Shown: positions 36,397 to 47,958 of the stretch, piece by piece
Position numbering within the stretch: position 1 is the first letter of the stretch
Layout of the letters: each line of letters opens with the position of its first letter
Assembly (NCBI GenBank): GCA_015178975.1
Contig: WHVD01000189.1
Coordinates: 62,001-126,000 of the forward strand
Direction: 5' to 3'
From: Hysterangium stoloniferum
Lineage: Eukaryota > Basidiomycota > Agaricomycetes > Hysterangiales > Hysterangiaceae
DNA: 64,000 bases
The notes under the pieces: model-generated
What the model was told of the DNA's origin: nothing
What the model saw: only the letters and a program-made list of their open reading frames with translations
Database searches by the model: none
Program-made: the position numbers and the translations under genes

Positions 36397-38206
36397 ATGC
36401 TTGTCAACGGCGATGTCATTCCTTCCAAGGACTTCTCTGCCTTGTCTGACAACGATATCCGCCTCGCTCTTGACGCTGTGACTGTCCCAGTTCACTCCGA
36501 CAGGGCTAGCTTTCGCAACTGGAGTAAGACGTACAGCTGCAGGCCTCGCACGGTTTTCGAACCAGAGAACGATGACCAGTGTCGCCTTATCGTTGAGCTT
36601 GCACGAAGAGAGAAGACAAGCGTACGCGCATGCGGTGCGGCTCACTCTCCATCAGATCTGGCTTGCACTTCAGGGTACTTGCTACGGACAGATAGACTCG
36701 ACCGGGTTTTGCAGGTTTGTTATCTGCTTTCCATGAATCCCACGTGATCACAGCAGTTGAGATCGCTGGCGCTGGTCGGCTGACCTGGTGGTGCATCTCT
36801 CAGCCACCAGCCACATCCACATCTTCGTCGATAAGTGTTGCATGCTGATACCCCTTTCTTTCCAGGTCAATGTCAAGGAAAACTATATCGTCGTCCAAGC
36901 CGGTATCTCGCTTCATACAATGCATAAGCGCCTTGCACACTATGGTCTTGCCATGTCTAATGTCGGATCCATTTCGGACCAGTCGCTCGGAGGTGTAATC
37001 ACGACGGCCACGCATGGTTCTGGGGTCGGCTATGCTGTGATTCCGAACCATGTCTTGGAATTAACTCTCTTAGTCGCCGATGGATCCTGTGTTTCTTGCT
37101 CGAGACATAGCAGACCTGATTTATTTCTAGCAACGCTGTCCGGCTTGGGAACAACCGGCTTCGTTTTGACCGTCAAACTTTCTGTTGAACCGGCGTTCAA
37201 CCTTCGAGAAGTACGCAGCTTGGTCGATTTCGATGCCGGCCTCCAGCGTCTTGACTCCATTGCAAGTTCTGCGGAACACGTCCGTATCTGGTGGTTCCCT
37301 CAACAACGCTCCTGGCGCGTGATGGCCTCCAGCCGGACGAGCGAGGTCAGTGGTGACATTTTCCTCTGCATTTCTTCCCACTTCATCATTTCGTGAACCT
37401 TATTGGAACATTTATACAGGCACCCAACGCAGTTTCCTCATGGTTTTGGAACGAGCTTATCGGATTCCAACTGATCCAACTCCTCCTCTTTTTCGGGCGT
37501 TTTTGGTCGTATCTAACCACATTAGGATCGGCTCTTGCGTGTTGGCTCATGTCTGACTCCCAAGTGGTAGTCGACGTTAGCCATAAAATCTTCAATTTGG
37601 ACTGCAGGGTACGTACAAATTGTTTTTTGTTTTTTTTTAAAAAAAGAACCTATTTGAAGTTTTTTCATAATTGAAACTATTTTTAGTACCCACAATATGC
37701 TATCGAATGGGCTATACCTTATGAACAGACGCAGAGTTGTCTCCAAGAGTTAGAAAAATGGCTGGAACGGGAGATGGCTGATCCACAGGGCATTCGGCCT
37801 CATTTCCCAATCGAGATCCGTTTTACAAAAGCTGATGACATTTGGTTGAGTCCGAGTTATGGACGGAAGTCCACCTGGATAGGAATAATCCAATATAAGT
37901 GAGATACCACTTTCTTTCATATGCCATTTTAATAATTGAAAGTACAGACCTTATAATTACCCTGTATCATATCGCCGCTATTTTCAAGGCTTCACCGATA
38001 TTGTTACAAAGTACAAAGGTCGGCCTCACTGGGCCAAAGATCATGCATTTCGCGCCGCGACCCTTCACAAGCTATATCCCCGCTTTGGGGATTTCATAAA
38101 TTTAATCAGTAACATGGATCCTTGTGGCATTTTCAGGAACGAATATATCCAACGACACTTTTTCGACGAGGACGTCAATGCCCGAGTATTTAAGGAACGA
38201 CCATAA
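36397..38206 (+). CDS. ALO1: D-arabinono-1,4-lactone oxidase
   Basis: Five exons: 36397-36714, 36866-37345, 37420-37608, 37687-37898 and 37948-38206. They sum to 1458 nt (485 aa). The enzyme oxidises D-arabinono-1,4-lactone to D-erythroascorbate, the last step of the fungal ascorbate-analogue pathway, in the mitochondrial outer membrane. FASFRNWSKTY-type N-terminal residues are visible as RASFRNWSKTY. The FAD-binding segment is RACGAAHSPSDLACTSGY, where the His is the expected covalent flavin site. ISLHTMHKRL and GGVITTATHGSG follow. The C-terminal domain carries the HWAK motif (RPHWAKDHAF) typical of aldonolactone oxidoreductases. A hydrophobic stretch near LIQLLLFFGRFWSYLTTL may contact the membrane. 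It is convergent with UBC7. Confidence 0.93.
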
Positions 38207-38510
38207 TGCTCCTCTTATCTCCTTTCATTCTGCCTCTTTTTTCTATAAATTGATTAATCGCCTTACAGTAATGAATTTATGTGATATAAACCTAGGCCAG
38301 ATCTGTTGAACTAATCGTAATTCATGACTGTTAAACGCGTATCATTTCTTTTTACCACCTGATGCACCACCTATAACCCAGACAAGATCCTTTACAATTA
38401 ATATTTATCATCATTATCGGACTTGGGCGGAGAATGCTAGCTCATTCCAATGAAATTTACCCAAGTTTGAAGCCGGGGCATGTTTAACCGATACTAATGA
38501 GCAAGGGAAT

Positions 38511-39388
38511 TTATAGACCCAGTTGTTCGTGAATAGAAGCCTTTACGATCCGCACGTATTCCTTCATCAAGTCCTTCTTTTGAGAAGGCAATGACTAAAG
38601 ACGGAAATCGAGTGACGTACCTCCTTGTTATCCCGATAAAGCTTGCAACAATCAATGTTAGCACCGCTTTCAAGATTGGGTTCGGCCTGTGCGTGGTTAT
38701 TAGGAAGTAGTCAGATCAGTGAGGTCATAATCTTGGCTATTTAATGATGTAAAATGGGAACGTGCCAGCATGGAAATCACACTCAGAATCACTTTCTCGA
38801 CACTTTGCACGGGAGACCATCGTTCCGAGGCCTTTTCGTACATTGTCGGATCGTCGCCCGGTGTGTGCAGTATCGAAATACAGACGGTGCCGTCAGGGTA
38901 AACTGTCCTCCGTCAACTATTACGGCAGCGAGAGAAGGGCGATGTTTCAAAGCGTACTGTTTGGGTGAAAAAGCGGAGGATCAAACTTCATCTTGAAAGG
39001 TGAGAGTGGGTAATCTGAGGGCTGTAGGAACATGAGTTGAAAACGGTCGGCGGACGGCTCTAAGGATCACAAACAAAGGTGAGCTTCGCGACGAAGACAC
39101 CTCCTTCCTTGATCGTGTTTAGTAAGGAAATGCATGCGGATAGAAGGGGCCGTTTAGACTAACAAAAGGCGTGTCTTTGGGTCCACTGATCAGTGCCTCC
39201 CAAGTAAAGAAATCAGTTTCAGAGATGGGTCCAGCCGTGAACATGCCATCGGGAGAACCTGACACCAAGTAAGGTTATTTCACATTGTTCATTATATTTC
39301 ATCTAGATTGCGTACCATTAGCTGTGAGTTGTTTATATTCTGTCATGAGTCGCCTCAGGGCAGTAGCATTGGAGCTTCGGTTATTCAT
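38511..39388 (-). CDS. UBC7: Ubiquitin-conjugating enzyme E2, UBC7/UBE2G2 type
   Basis: Seven exons give 534 nt (177 aa), starting at 39388 ([20 protein letters not shown]) and ending QLGL at 38511. Exons 1 and 2 are 39388-39316 and 39258-39164. The catalytic Cys96 is in [11 protein letters not shown], followed by the Ubc7-type acidic insertion [17 protein letters not shown] and [19 protein letters not shown]7 is the ER-associated-degradation E2 that works with Cue1-type cofactors and Hrd1 or Doa10 ligases. The intron after the ISML segment begins with GC, not GT (ctg|gcacgt), and ends cacag. No GT donor nearby keeps the frame. The gene is distinct from the UBE2G1-type E2 at 20403-21465. Confidence 0.9.
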
Positions 39389-39632
39389 GTTGTGGTGGTT
39401 CAGAAGGAGCGCAGGGCGCTCGATTGACACACCTTACGCCACGTGGGGCGCGGTGATCGGAGTATGGATGACTTCCTCAGACGTTGACTAACTCGATGAG
39501 AGTACTTTATGAGATTTTCTTTGCATCCATTTTAAGCCAATCAATTTATCATTCCGAATATCTACGAAATAATCTAGATTCTACGGCCTCCGTCTGCTAG
39601 GATAATCATGAGACCCAGTCTCACTATCCGAT

Positions 39633-41374
39633 TTAGAGATATGGTGGTCCCAGGGCTAATCGACAAATCACACTTGAATGATTAGCTGATAGATAAGACT
39701 TTGAGCTCACCCTTTCGGAAAATGTCAAGTGTAAATTCTACCACGAGGAGTAGCACACCTCCCCCTGGAGCAAGTCGGACAATTTTAGGCACAAATCCTT
39801 TGTATAGGGCTACTGCACCCTCTTCACGTAAGATTGTTAGAAGCCTAAGTGAGACAGGGGAAAAAAAATGGTCGGCTCGTGCATTTCCAGGAATCGAGTC
39901 AAAGCTCACGCGGGATAAGTCCAATTGTATTTTGGCACCTGTCCAGGAGGCAGTTTTGAGGCTCCTTGGATTCGCGATTTTACGACCTATGAAAACGGTA
40001 AACAGCGCTCATATCTAATCCCGCTGTACGCACATCAAATCTCCGAAGTCCGTAAGTTACAATTGCGGACGGGCTAGAATGAAAAAACGATAATCTCACG
40101 GAGTGTTCAAACAGGTTCCAACAGTACCTCCTATGGCCCCCGCTAGGAAATTATTGAATAATTCGGAGCCACGCGTCTAGGTGACTTCTTAAGAGATTCT
40201 GTCACATTTGCCATGCTTGCGACCTCACCTGTGCCTTAGGAAGTAACGCGCGGACTTGAAAGATGGAGCTATAGAAGCACTAGCACCGGGTGGAAGGGTC
40301 TTCGATTAGTTCAACATGCGTACCCAAAATATCCCCCGTTCCACCAAACATGTCTAATCAGCGTGCATTTTTTAGAGCGATGATCTATGTACGCTTGTAA
40401 GGCGAAAATACCTCCAAAATGTGGCCTCCATGCCGGCATACATTCCCAAGATGCCGTCCGTCCGGACGATATGCTTGACGGCAGCCATAGGGCCTGCAAG
40501 TGTACTAGATTTGTCCTGTAATCTACGCTTATAGTTAGTGATATGAAATCCGCAAGGGTTCACTCGACGTGCTTGATTTTGACTAGTTCGAATGGCACCA
40601 CCTTATGAATTTATATACGTTAAGAAGGAAGACAAATGTGGCAGGAAAACAGAACGTACGACAATACTCTCGGTTGCCCCAGCTGCGCAACCGGTCGCAA
40701 TTGAGATAGACTGGGTCATCGAGGTTGTGCCTCCAATGGACAAGAATGTTTTGCCCCAGAAGTCATTAGCCGCGCTGGACCAGGCAACTAGTTGTTTGCA
40801 ATTGGATGGAGGATCTGCAGATTTACGTACAATTTCACAGCCCTTTTCGGAGCTTCTAACATCAGTGGCGCAGCAAGGCCTGATAGGGGTTGTGTATTAA
40901 AAATCTCTTCGTGAATTAGGTGCTATGTTGATCACACCTCGATACAGTCTCCCAAATCTGCATGATTCTCGTCAAGGAACCATCGCTAATGCTCAGATGC
41001 AGATCGCTCACCCCTCCTGAGCTACTATTGCACGGAGACTTCCGACTAGCCCGACAGTCGACTTCCCTGTCTCTAACTGCATCCGAGTTTTCACAACATC
41101 TGTGCACAGATACAAGAATGATATATTTGGGCCAGTCTAAACTTAGTCATCACTTACCAAGAGGATAAAACGTCAGGATCTCGCTGACAGGATTTGGAAC
41201 GTAAACCAAATGGATATTTGTAGACAATTTACTATGCAATTACCTGATACCCGCTATGGCTCCAGCAGCAAAATTGGCTGCGAAAGGCAAAGCTGGATGA
41301 AAAGGTCAGCCTGAATGAGTGAATAATTTATTTAAACAATTCGTACGCTTTCTCTGTACGGGGGTAGAAGACAT
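39633..41374 (-). CDS. ODC1: Mitochondrial 2-oxodicarboxylate carrier
   Basis: A multi-exon minus-strand gene. The first exons are 41374-41347, 41292-41244 and 41183-41158, and the last is 39655-39633. It encodes a three-repeat mitochondrial carrier of roughly 300 aa. Exons 1-4 join to MSSTPVQRKPLPFAANFAAG, AIAGISEILTFYPLDVVKTR and MQLETGKSTVGLVG. Later segments include MLEAPKRAVK, AANDFWGKTF, TGCAAGATESIV and LLGMYAGMEATFWRH-like sequence followed by WWNGGYFG. FVPKIVRLAPGGGVLLLVVE and ALGPPYL at the C-terminus complete it. PxD signature motifs and the WWNGGYFG and APGGG segments match Odc1/SLC25A21, which exchanges 2-oxoglutarate and 2-oxoadipate across the inner membrane. Several internal exon edges were not fixed. 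Confidence 0.88.
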
Positions 41375-41502
41375 GGTGGGAGGGAAGAGGAGGGTTTATA
41401 AACTTAAATATTAAAACCATGCTGGCAGTATTCCGATCCAAATAGAGCGTCTATTGACAGATTTTCGATCGTTGCCGATTTCCGTTACTGGTTGTGACTG
41501 CG
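41375..41502. promoter_or_regulatory. Shared bidirectional promoter, ODC1/SRP9
   Basis: Only 128 bp separate the start codons of the divergent carrier gene and SRP9, so both 5' UTRs and promoters must lie here. A 'gtttataaactta' tract at about 41394 is TATA-like and nearly palindromic. Confidence 0.6.
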
Positions 41503-41999
41503 ATGGTGTACATCACCAATTGGCAGGAGTTCCAAGAGGCAGCTGAGAGTCTGTACCAAAAGTCACCTAGAGATGTAAGCATGTCTCTTTGTTTTTGTTA
41601 TTCTTGTCCTCTATATTGTTATCTTCAGACACGATACTGTGTGAAATGGCGGGCTACGGAAGGCCATCTTGTTCTTAAAATTACGGATAACACTGCCGTC
41701 AGTGTCTCTTTACATATAATGGTACCCGAACTGATATCATCTGTACTCAGTGTATAAAATATAAAACACATTCGTCCATATTCCTGAATCGGTTCGAGAC
41801 ACTGAATCTCTCCCTAATGCGAAAGATGCAGAATTGGAAGCCAGCATCCACACCTGCTGAAGACCACGTAACCGTTGCTTCTGAAGGTTTGCCTAGTGCA
41901 TCTGTGCCCAACATTTCATTGTCGGGCGGGTCTGGTATTACAGGTTCTAGCCCCGCGGCAGGGGGTGTGAAGAAGAAAAAGGGAAAGAAGAAGAAGTAG
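41503..41999 (+). CDS. SRP9: Signal recognition particle subunit SRP9
   Basis: Three exons: 41503-41574, 41629-41697 and 41751-41999. They sum to 390 nt (129 aa). SRP9 pairs with SRP14 on the Alu domain of SRP RNA and slows elongation during ER targeting. The SRP9 fold reads MVYITNWQEFQEAAESLY, then RYCVKWRATEGHLVLKITDN, TACIKYKT and FETLNLSLMRKM. The protein carries a longer tail than animal SRP9, rich in Ser, Gly and Pro and ending in a lysine run (KKKKGKKKK). Basic tails of this kind also occur in fungal SRP21/SRP9 proteins and could contact RNA. Confidence 0.88.
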
Positions 42000-42808
42000 T
42001 ATTTGAACAATTGCAGGTGTGTAAGCTATTCGTCATGGATGAAAATCTGACGGGTCAATTCCAAGTAAGGTGGCAGCTTTCGGTCGCGTTGGGGTGCTTC
42101 CACTCATAGACAACAGTCAAATCGACATCTAGAACACCTGCTACCACGTACGTCATGAAATATGGGCAAATACACTTCTGTCCGTTATTCTCTGCACGTT
42201 CAAATTAATGCTCATTTGTCACTTCAATTGTTCGTTATCGACACGTCAGCTATCCTATCGGAGCGGAACAACTGATCACAAGAGTATTGAAATGCTTTAG
42301 ACAAGTCCCATACAAAGCTTCCCTTATGATTAGCACATTGAATGTACACGTACACTGGGAAAGATCCGCCACAGGGCCGAAGAAGCTATCAGCCCATCAG
42401 CTGCTATTACAGTCTCAATAAAGCGAGTGAGAAGGAGTCGCAGGATCGTCGGGGTTGCCACCGTCAGCTTTGCAGGGTTGCAATGCTATTTGCAAGATTC
42501 TGAGGGCATCTTCTCTTCCCACTTAAATTGAGCTAAGAATACCAATGAGAGACGTAAACAAATAGCAACTTCAAGATCGGCATCGTGGCAGCTCTAGGAA
42601 GATTTGTTTTCCCAACTGTTACATAATTTAAACTGGTGTATTGAACAATCCAAAAAAAAACATTTGTGTCAGATCTGTCTATTCCTGATTAAATGTCCTG
42701 TCTGTACGAAGCAAATGAGCACAAATCGCCCGGATTCTTTGAGTTATTTGCACATGTAAGCATGGGCCAAATTTCCAAATCAGGAAACTTTTGAAGCCCT
42801 CTTCGACC
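42000..42808. other. Intergenic region
   Basis: About 800 bp between SRP9 and NOC2, with only short open frames. No RNA gene could be supported by eye. Confidence 0.4.
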
Positions 42809-45528
42809 ATGGGTAAGAAGGCACCCAAGGCATCGCGCAAGCTTGCAGCGAAAGGGGAGCTGAAGCGACAGATACAGGAGCGTCATAAGCACCAGAAAGT
42901 AAAGAAACAAATTAATATCAGGAAGGCGCAAAAGGCAGCGAAAGCCAACGGGAAATCTAAGGGTAGAGGCCACGATAAGGGTGAAGATGGCGATGAAGAG
43001 GATGACGAGGAGGATGGAACAAAAGACAATAAGTAAGTTTGTCTTTAATTGTGTGAAGTATATGCTGAGAGATGTTAGGTTTCAGGGCATGTCCGTGGAT
43101 GCCTTTTTGGGTGCTGGATTTATGAATGGTAAAGGAGAGAGTGTGGGTCTTTTTGTTTCATTATCTCTTTTCATAGTCTCATTAATTTTGTAGGATAACT
43201 CTGGATCGGATAATGACGATGACGATGACGAGGATGAAGATCAGGGTAGCGAAGACGGGTCGTTTGCTTCAGTGGACGAACTCTCAGGTTCGTGAGGTTT
43301 TTCTTTTACCCGAAGACATCCATTCTCAGCTATGACATTATTCAGACGAGGGAGAGGTCCATTTGCAGGAATTGTCGAAGTTGGCAGAGAAGGATCCAGA
43401 ATTTTATAAATATCTGCAAGAAAATGATCAAGAACTTTTGGAGTTCGATCCTGCGTCGGTTGATGTAGATGATGCAATGGAGGGTGATTATGGGGGAGAA
43501 GAGATGGAAGAAATGCCTATCCTAACGAGGGAAATCCTAAAAAGCTGGCAAAAAGCTCTTCTAGAGGTGCGGTCTTTCCCGTTGCTGCAACTGCTCGCTA
43601 ATGGTGTCATCATATCGCTAGCAACGGTCTCTTCGTGCATTAAGAAAGCTATTAGTAGCCTTTCGCTCAGCGGCACACATTCAGGATGATGATGATAGTA
43701 ATGTCCATCTTGCCTGGCGGATCGATAACCCGACAGGTATGCCGCGTTGTGACAGCCTACCCTTCGACCTTCATTGACATGGAATATTAAAGTTTTTGCA
43801 AAGTTGGTAAAAACTGCTCTTCGATACACTCCCGTCATCCTGGATCATCATATTCCTTACAAGACCCTACCAAATGGGAAATTGTAAGGGGGCGTATTCG
43901 TCAATGTTCGTGATGCTAACTGCATCCGTAGCAAACAGCCACCTACATCAAAGAAGTTCAAGGCGTTAACCAAGCTTCTTTTATCGCATTTCCACAACGT
44001 CATTCACGTCATTTCATCACTCCCACAACATTCATCTGCAGAAGAGACAGAGGACGGCAAGGACGTCGAGATGACTATTCTCGCGCTCGGGGAAAGCTCA
44101 AAATTGTTGCCATATGTCATTGGCAGCAGGAAGGCTGTGAAAGTATATCTCAAGGTAATATAATTCAGCATCGCTCTTTGATCTCAATTGAATCTTTTTG
44201 GCGGAGGACAGATGTGTCTCGATCTTTGGTCATCTGCACAAGACAGTGTACGTATCGCTGCATTCCTTGCAATTAGGCGATTGGGATCTGCTAGCGACGA
44301 AGCCATCCTTGACCTTGTTCTCAAAGTCCGCTGTTTTAACTATGTATTCCTTCTACTTCTAACAATCACCATAATAGGGAACCTATCTCACGCTTGTCCG
44401 CTCTTGCAAAAGCACCTCTTCACATACTCTGCCGAGCATCACTCTCATGAAAAATTCTGCTTCGGAGCTATATTGTTTACCCGGCCACGACAACGCTGCT
44501 TATCAACATGCGTTCGGCTACATCCGTCAGCTTGCTATCCTACTTCGTGGCGGGATGAAGTCAATGACCAAAGTAAGCCGCCGTTTCTCCGTCAGTGACA
44601 TATATTTGAATATTAACATGCGTCTTTCAGGAATCTTACAAACAAGTCTACAATTGGCAATTCGTGCATTGCGTGGATTTTTGGACTCTGGTCCTCGCTA
44701 GGGCGTGTGGTCGAGAAGCCACTCTGACAGCGACACGTGAAAGCGAGCTGAAGGCCCTGATATACCCATTAGTGCAGATTTCCCTTGGTGCTATTCAGTA
44801 TGTAGTTTGTTTTACACTTGTAAACTGCGCTTTTATTGTCGTAAAACAGGTTAATACCAACTCCTCGGTCATACCCGTATCATCTCCAGATACTTCGCTC
44901 TCTCCTTCATCTATCGCGGCATACAACGACGTATATCCCGCTCACCTCTCATATTCTTCCCATACTCCAATATAGCCTCTCCCCATCTACCTCTGGAAAG
45001 TCGTCAAGTCTTCGTCCGTTGCCTCTTGATACTACAATCCGGTCCCCTGCTCCTTACCTACGCACCCGGATTTATGCAGAGACTCTCGCGGAAGAGGCGG
45101 TCTTTGTTCTTGCAGAATGGATGGGAACAGCACAGGTTCAGGGAAGTATCGCGTTCCCTGAAATTTGCGTCCCTATCAAGATGGTTTTAAGGAAAAGTCT
45201 CAAGGGTTCAAAAGGCGCCAAGCAGGCGGCTTCGGTTAAGATGTTGATTGAACGAATGGAGGAGGGGGCAAAATGGATAGAAGAGCGGAGACGAGGAGTG
45301 AAGTTTGCGCCTGCTGATGTGGACGATGTTCATGGTTGGGAGGAGGATGTACGACTAAAGTTGGGTGATACGCCTGTTGGTAAGGCACTGAAAATCTTGC
45401 GTAAAGCGAGAGAGAAAAGGATGAAATTGTTAGAGAAGGTAAACCCGTTTGTTACCTTACACCGCATTTGACTTACGCCCTTTGTTCATTAGGCTAGGGA
45501 CGGCGAAGATGAAGTCCTAGACACATAG
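42809..45528 (+). CDS. NOC2: Nucleolar complex protein 2 (Noc2)
   Basis: A multi-exon gene. Noc2 pairs with Noc1 and then Noc3 to carry pre-60S particles from nucleolus to nucleoplasm. The N-terminus is strongly basic (MGKKAPKASRKLAAKGELKR and a KKQINIRKAQKAAK stretch), followed by two acidic Asp/Glu runs. The conserved Noc2 core follows: LSKLAEKDPEFYKYLQENDQ, EILKSWQKALLE, ALRYTPVILDHH, LTKLLLSHFHNVIH, FGYIRQLAILLRGG, YNWQFVHCVDFWTLVL and LIYPLVQISLGAI. The helical-repeat C-terminus has WMGTAQVQGSIAFPE and ends GEDEVLDT. Introns are short; one donor falls after KDNK at 43034. It converges with the METTL14-like gene, with 142 bp between stop codons. Confidence 0.92.
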
Positions 45529-45670
45529 CTGCCATTATTTTTGTATTATCTTTTAATTCTGATATCGATTTACGATTTCAAGTATTAGCCCATGACAGAA
45601 AGCAAAACGATATACAACTAGTTTATCAATACACAAAATACAGTGATGATATAGCGAATACATAGCGCAA

Positions 45671-47958
45671 TCAGTATCCCCAGCCTCCATTCATATTCAT
45701 TTGTGCTCCAAATGCAGGCTGACCATTGAAGCCATTTTGAAATGCGGGGCCTCCAACAGACCCATCCCCAAATCCACCAGCATTGATATTCATACTCATT
45801 CCCGTACCTGGTATACCGCCCATCCCAGCCATCCCCATACCTACCCCCATACCCATACCCATTAGCTGCGGCATACCCATGTTCATTTGTGGAGGCATCA
45901 TCATACCACCCATCATTGCAGGATTATGCATTCCAATCGGCATGCCCATTTGATTCTGCATAAGGCCAGGGTTCATGACGCCATGTCCCATACGCATCGG
46001 CGGTCCCATCATTGGATACGGTCCGCCAGCCATACCATTTGAAGGTATCCCACCTCCGCCAGAAAATGCAGCTTGAACAGGGACGAGGTGGGGTGACACA
46101 CCCATTCCCATGCCCATAGGCATCGGGCCACCCATATTCATGCTCCCCATGCCCATGCTCGCTGGCATATTCGGCGATGTCATGGACATCGCCATAGTGC
46201 CGGCATGGCTGTTTTGATGATGGTTGTTTTGAGTTCCGTTGCGAACGGGCGACTTCGGGCGGAGCGCGTCGATTTCTGCAAGGCACCTTCAGCAATTTGT
46301 CATGAAAATGGATCAAGCAATACTCACCTGGTGTACTTGGTACAATAACTCTTCCTGGGGCTGGTGAATAGGCAAACTCGCGAAGCTCACGCTCCCACCG
46401 TTCTCTTTGCCATAAAACAGCACCTTCCAAGCCTTCCATTTCCCTGGCCAACTCAGCAGCTTTTAGAATATCAGCCTCCAGCTGCGCTTTGGTATCGGCT
46501 TCCGTTTTCGGTTCGTCCTCGTCCTCATCGTCTCCTGCCACACTGCTTGCCCGGGAATCAACTTCTTCCTTCTCATCCACGTCGACACGATCCACAGCGC
46601 TCATATCACCTTCATCGTCGAGTAAGACGGTTACCCAACCACGGCGGAGTTGATGACCTGGTCGACGGCGACCAAATATTTCCAACCGACGAGCACCAAG
46701 ACAAAATGATTCGATTAGAGAATACATTTCGGGAGGTTTGCGCGTTGGGTCTTAATCGAATATTAGAACATTGTCCGGATAAAAATGGATTGCAGCGAAC
46801 CTTCTGGGTCTCCTTCCCAAATAATGACATCCGTATCTGCCGTAGATATATTAACAGCCGATCAAGGAACAACATAGATAATAGAAATATATACCGATGT
46901 TACAATGTACGAACCAATTGTCTGTTGATCGGCGGACTGTTCCTCGGATACCCATCAAGCAATGCTGCTTTGTCCTTGTAAAAAGGGAAGAGGTAGGGGG
47001 GTCTGTCTAAAGGAGCAACAGCGTCATGCGGATGTACTACAGTGTCATGTCCAACCTCAACCTCCCGTATCGTAAACAGAACGAAAATGGATCGAGAGGT
47101 ACACAACAGACAGATGCAAATATAAACTAAGAAAAAAGTACGAACCCCTGGACCTTTGTTGCACTTCTTATTAGTTTTAACCCAGACAACATCCTCGCAT
47201 CTGCGATAACCCCAACGAGTGAGAACCTCCCGTCCGCGTTCGAGGCCGTCGCCAGCACCGCTTCCGACCCACATAAATATGAAGCTTGGATCACCAGCGA
47301 GTTGGGTGACCGGAAATTCGGAAAGGGCTTCCCATGAAAATGATGGAGAATGGTATGGAGGGTCCAGAAGGATAACATCGAATTTAGAAGGCGCCATTTT
47401 GCGTAAACGGGTAAGAGGGAGATAGTGGGGTGGTAACGAGGAAGCTTCTACGGCAGCTTTCTTAAGGTGAAGCAGTCGTTGTTGCTTCGGATATCTGCGC
47501 ATTCGTTAGCTATGAGTGTAGGTAAGGGCACGGACTCACTCTTCAAACCGTTTGTCCAATTCTGCTCCTAAAACCCAGTTTTGAGGCCATTCTCCGCCAT
47601 CAACGTAACGTTGTGAATAGTCGTTTCGAAAAGTTTCCTCCTCTGGAACATAATGGGCATACCTTGCCATTCGTACACGCTTCTCAGGCGGGAGGTCCGT
47701 TCGTAACTGGGGGTCTCTGTCATCCTCTCGTTCGTGCCACAGCTCTTGAGTGCAACTCTTTGGCGAAGTTGGAGATGGCGGTGGTGAAGGAGATGGAGTC
47801 CTCAGCAATGGAAGCTGGAGGATTTCATCTGGTGGACTCGGTAGAGAGCGGAGAGTATCCCGGCGAGACTTCTGGGATGCACGAGCGTGTGAGACGAGCG
47901 CGGTATGGGCGGCGAGAAGGTGGTTGATATCAGCCAGTGTTTCCGTTGTGGTAGACAT
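45671..47958 (-). CDS. MT-A70 family protein, METTL14/Kar4-like
   Basis: A multi-exon minus-strand gene starting [20 protein letters not shown]. The MT-A70 domain contains [70 protein letters not shown] (via the intron ending at about 47008), [40 protein letters not shown] and [18 protein letters not shown] and the domain order match METTL14, the RNA-binding, non-catalytic partner of METTL3 in m6A writing; yeast Kar4 is its relative. The usual METTL14 EPPL and METTL3 DPPW positions are DPPY here. An acidic, Glu-rich helical region follows. The last exon encodes about 170 residues very rich in Met, Gly, Pro and Asn. No METTL3 gene is in the window. Confidence 0.88.
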
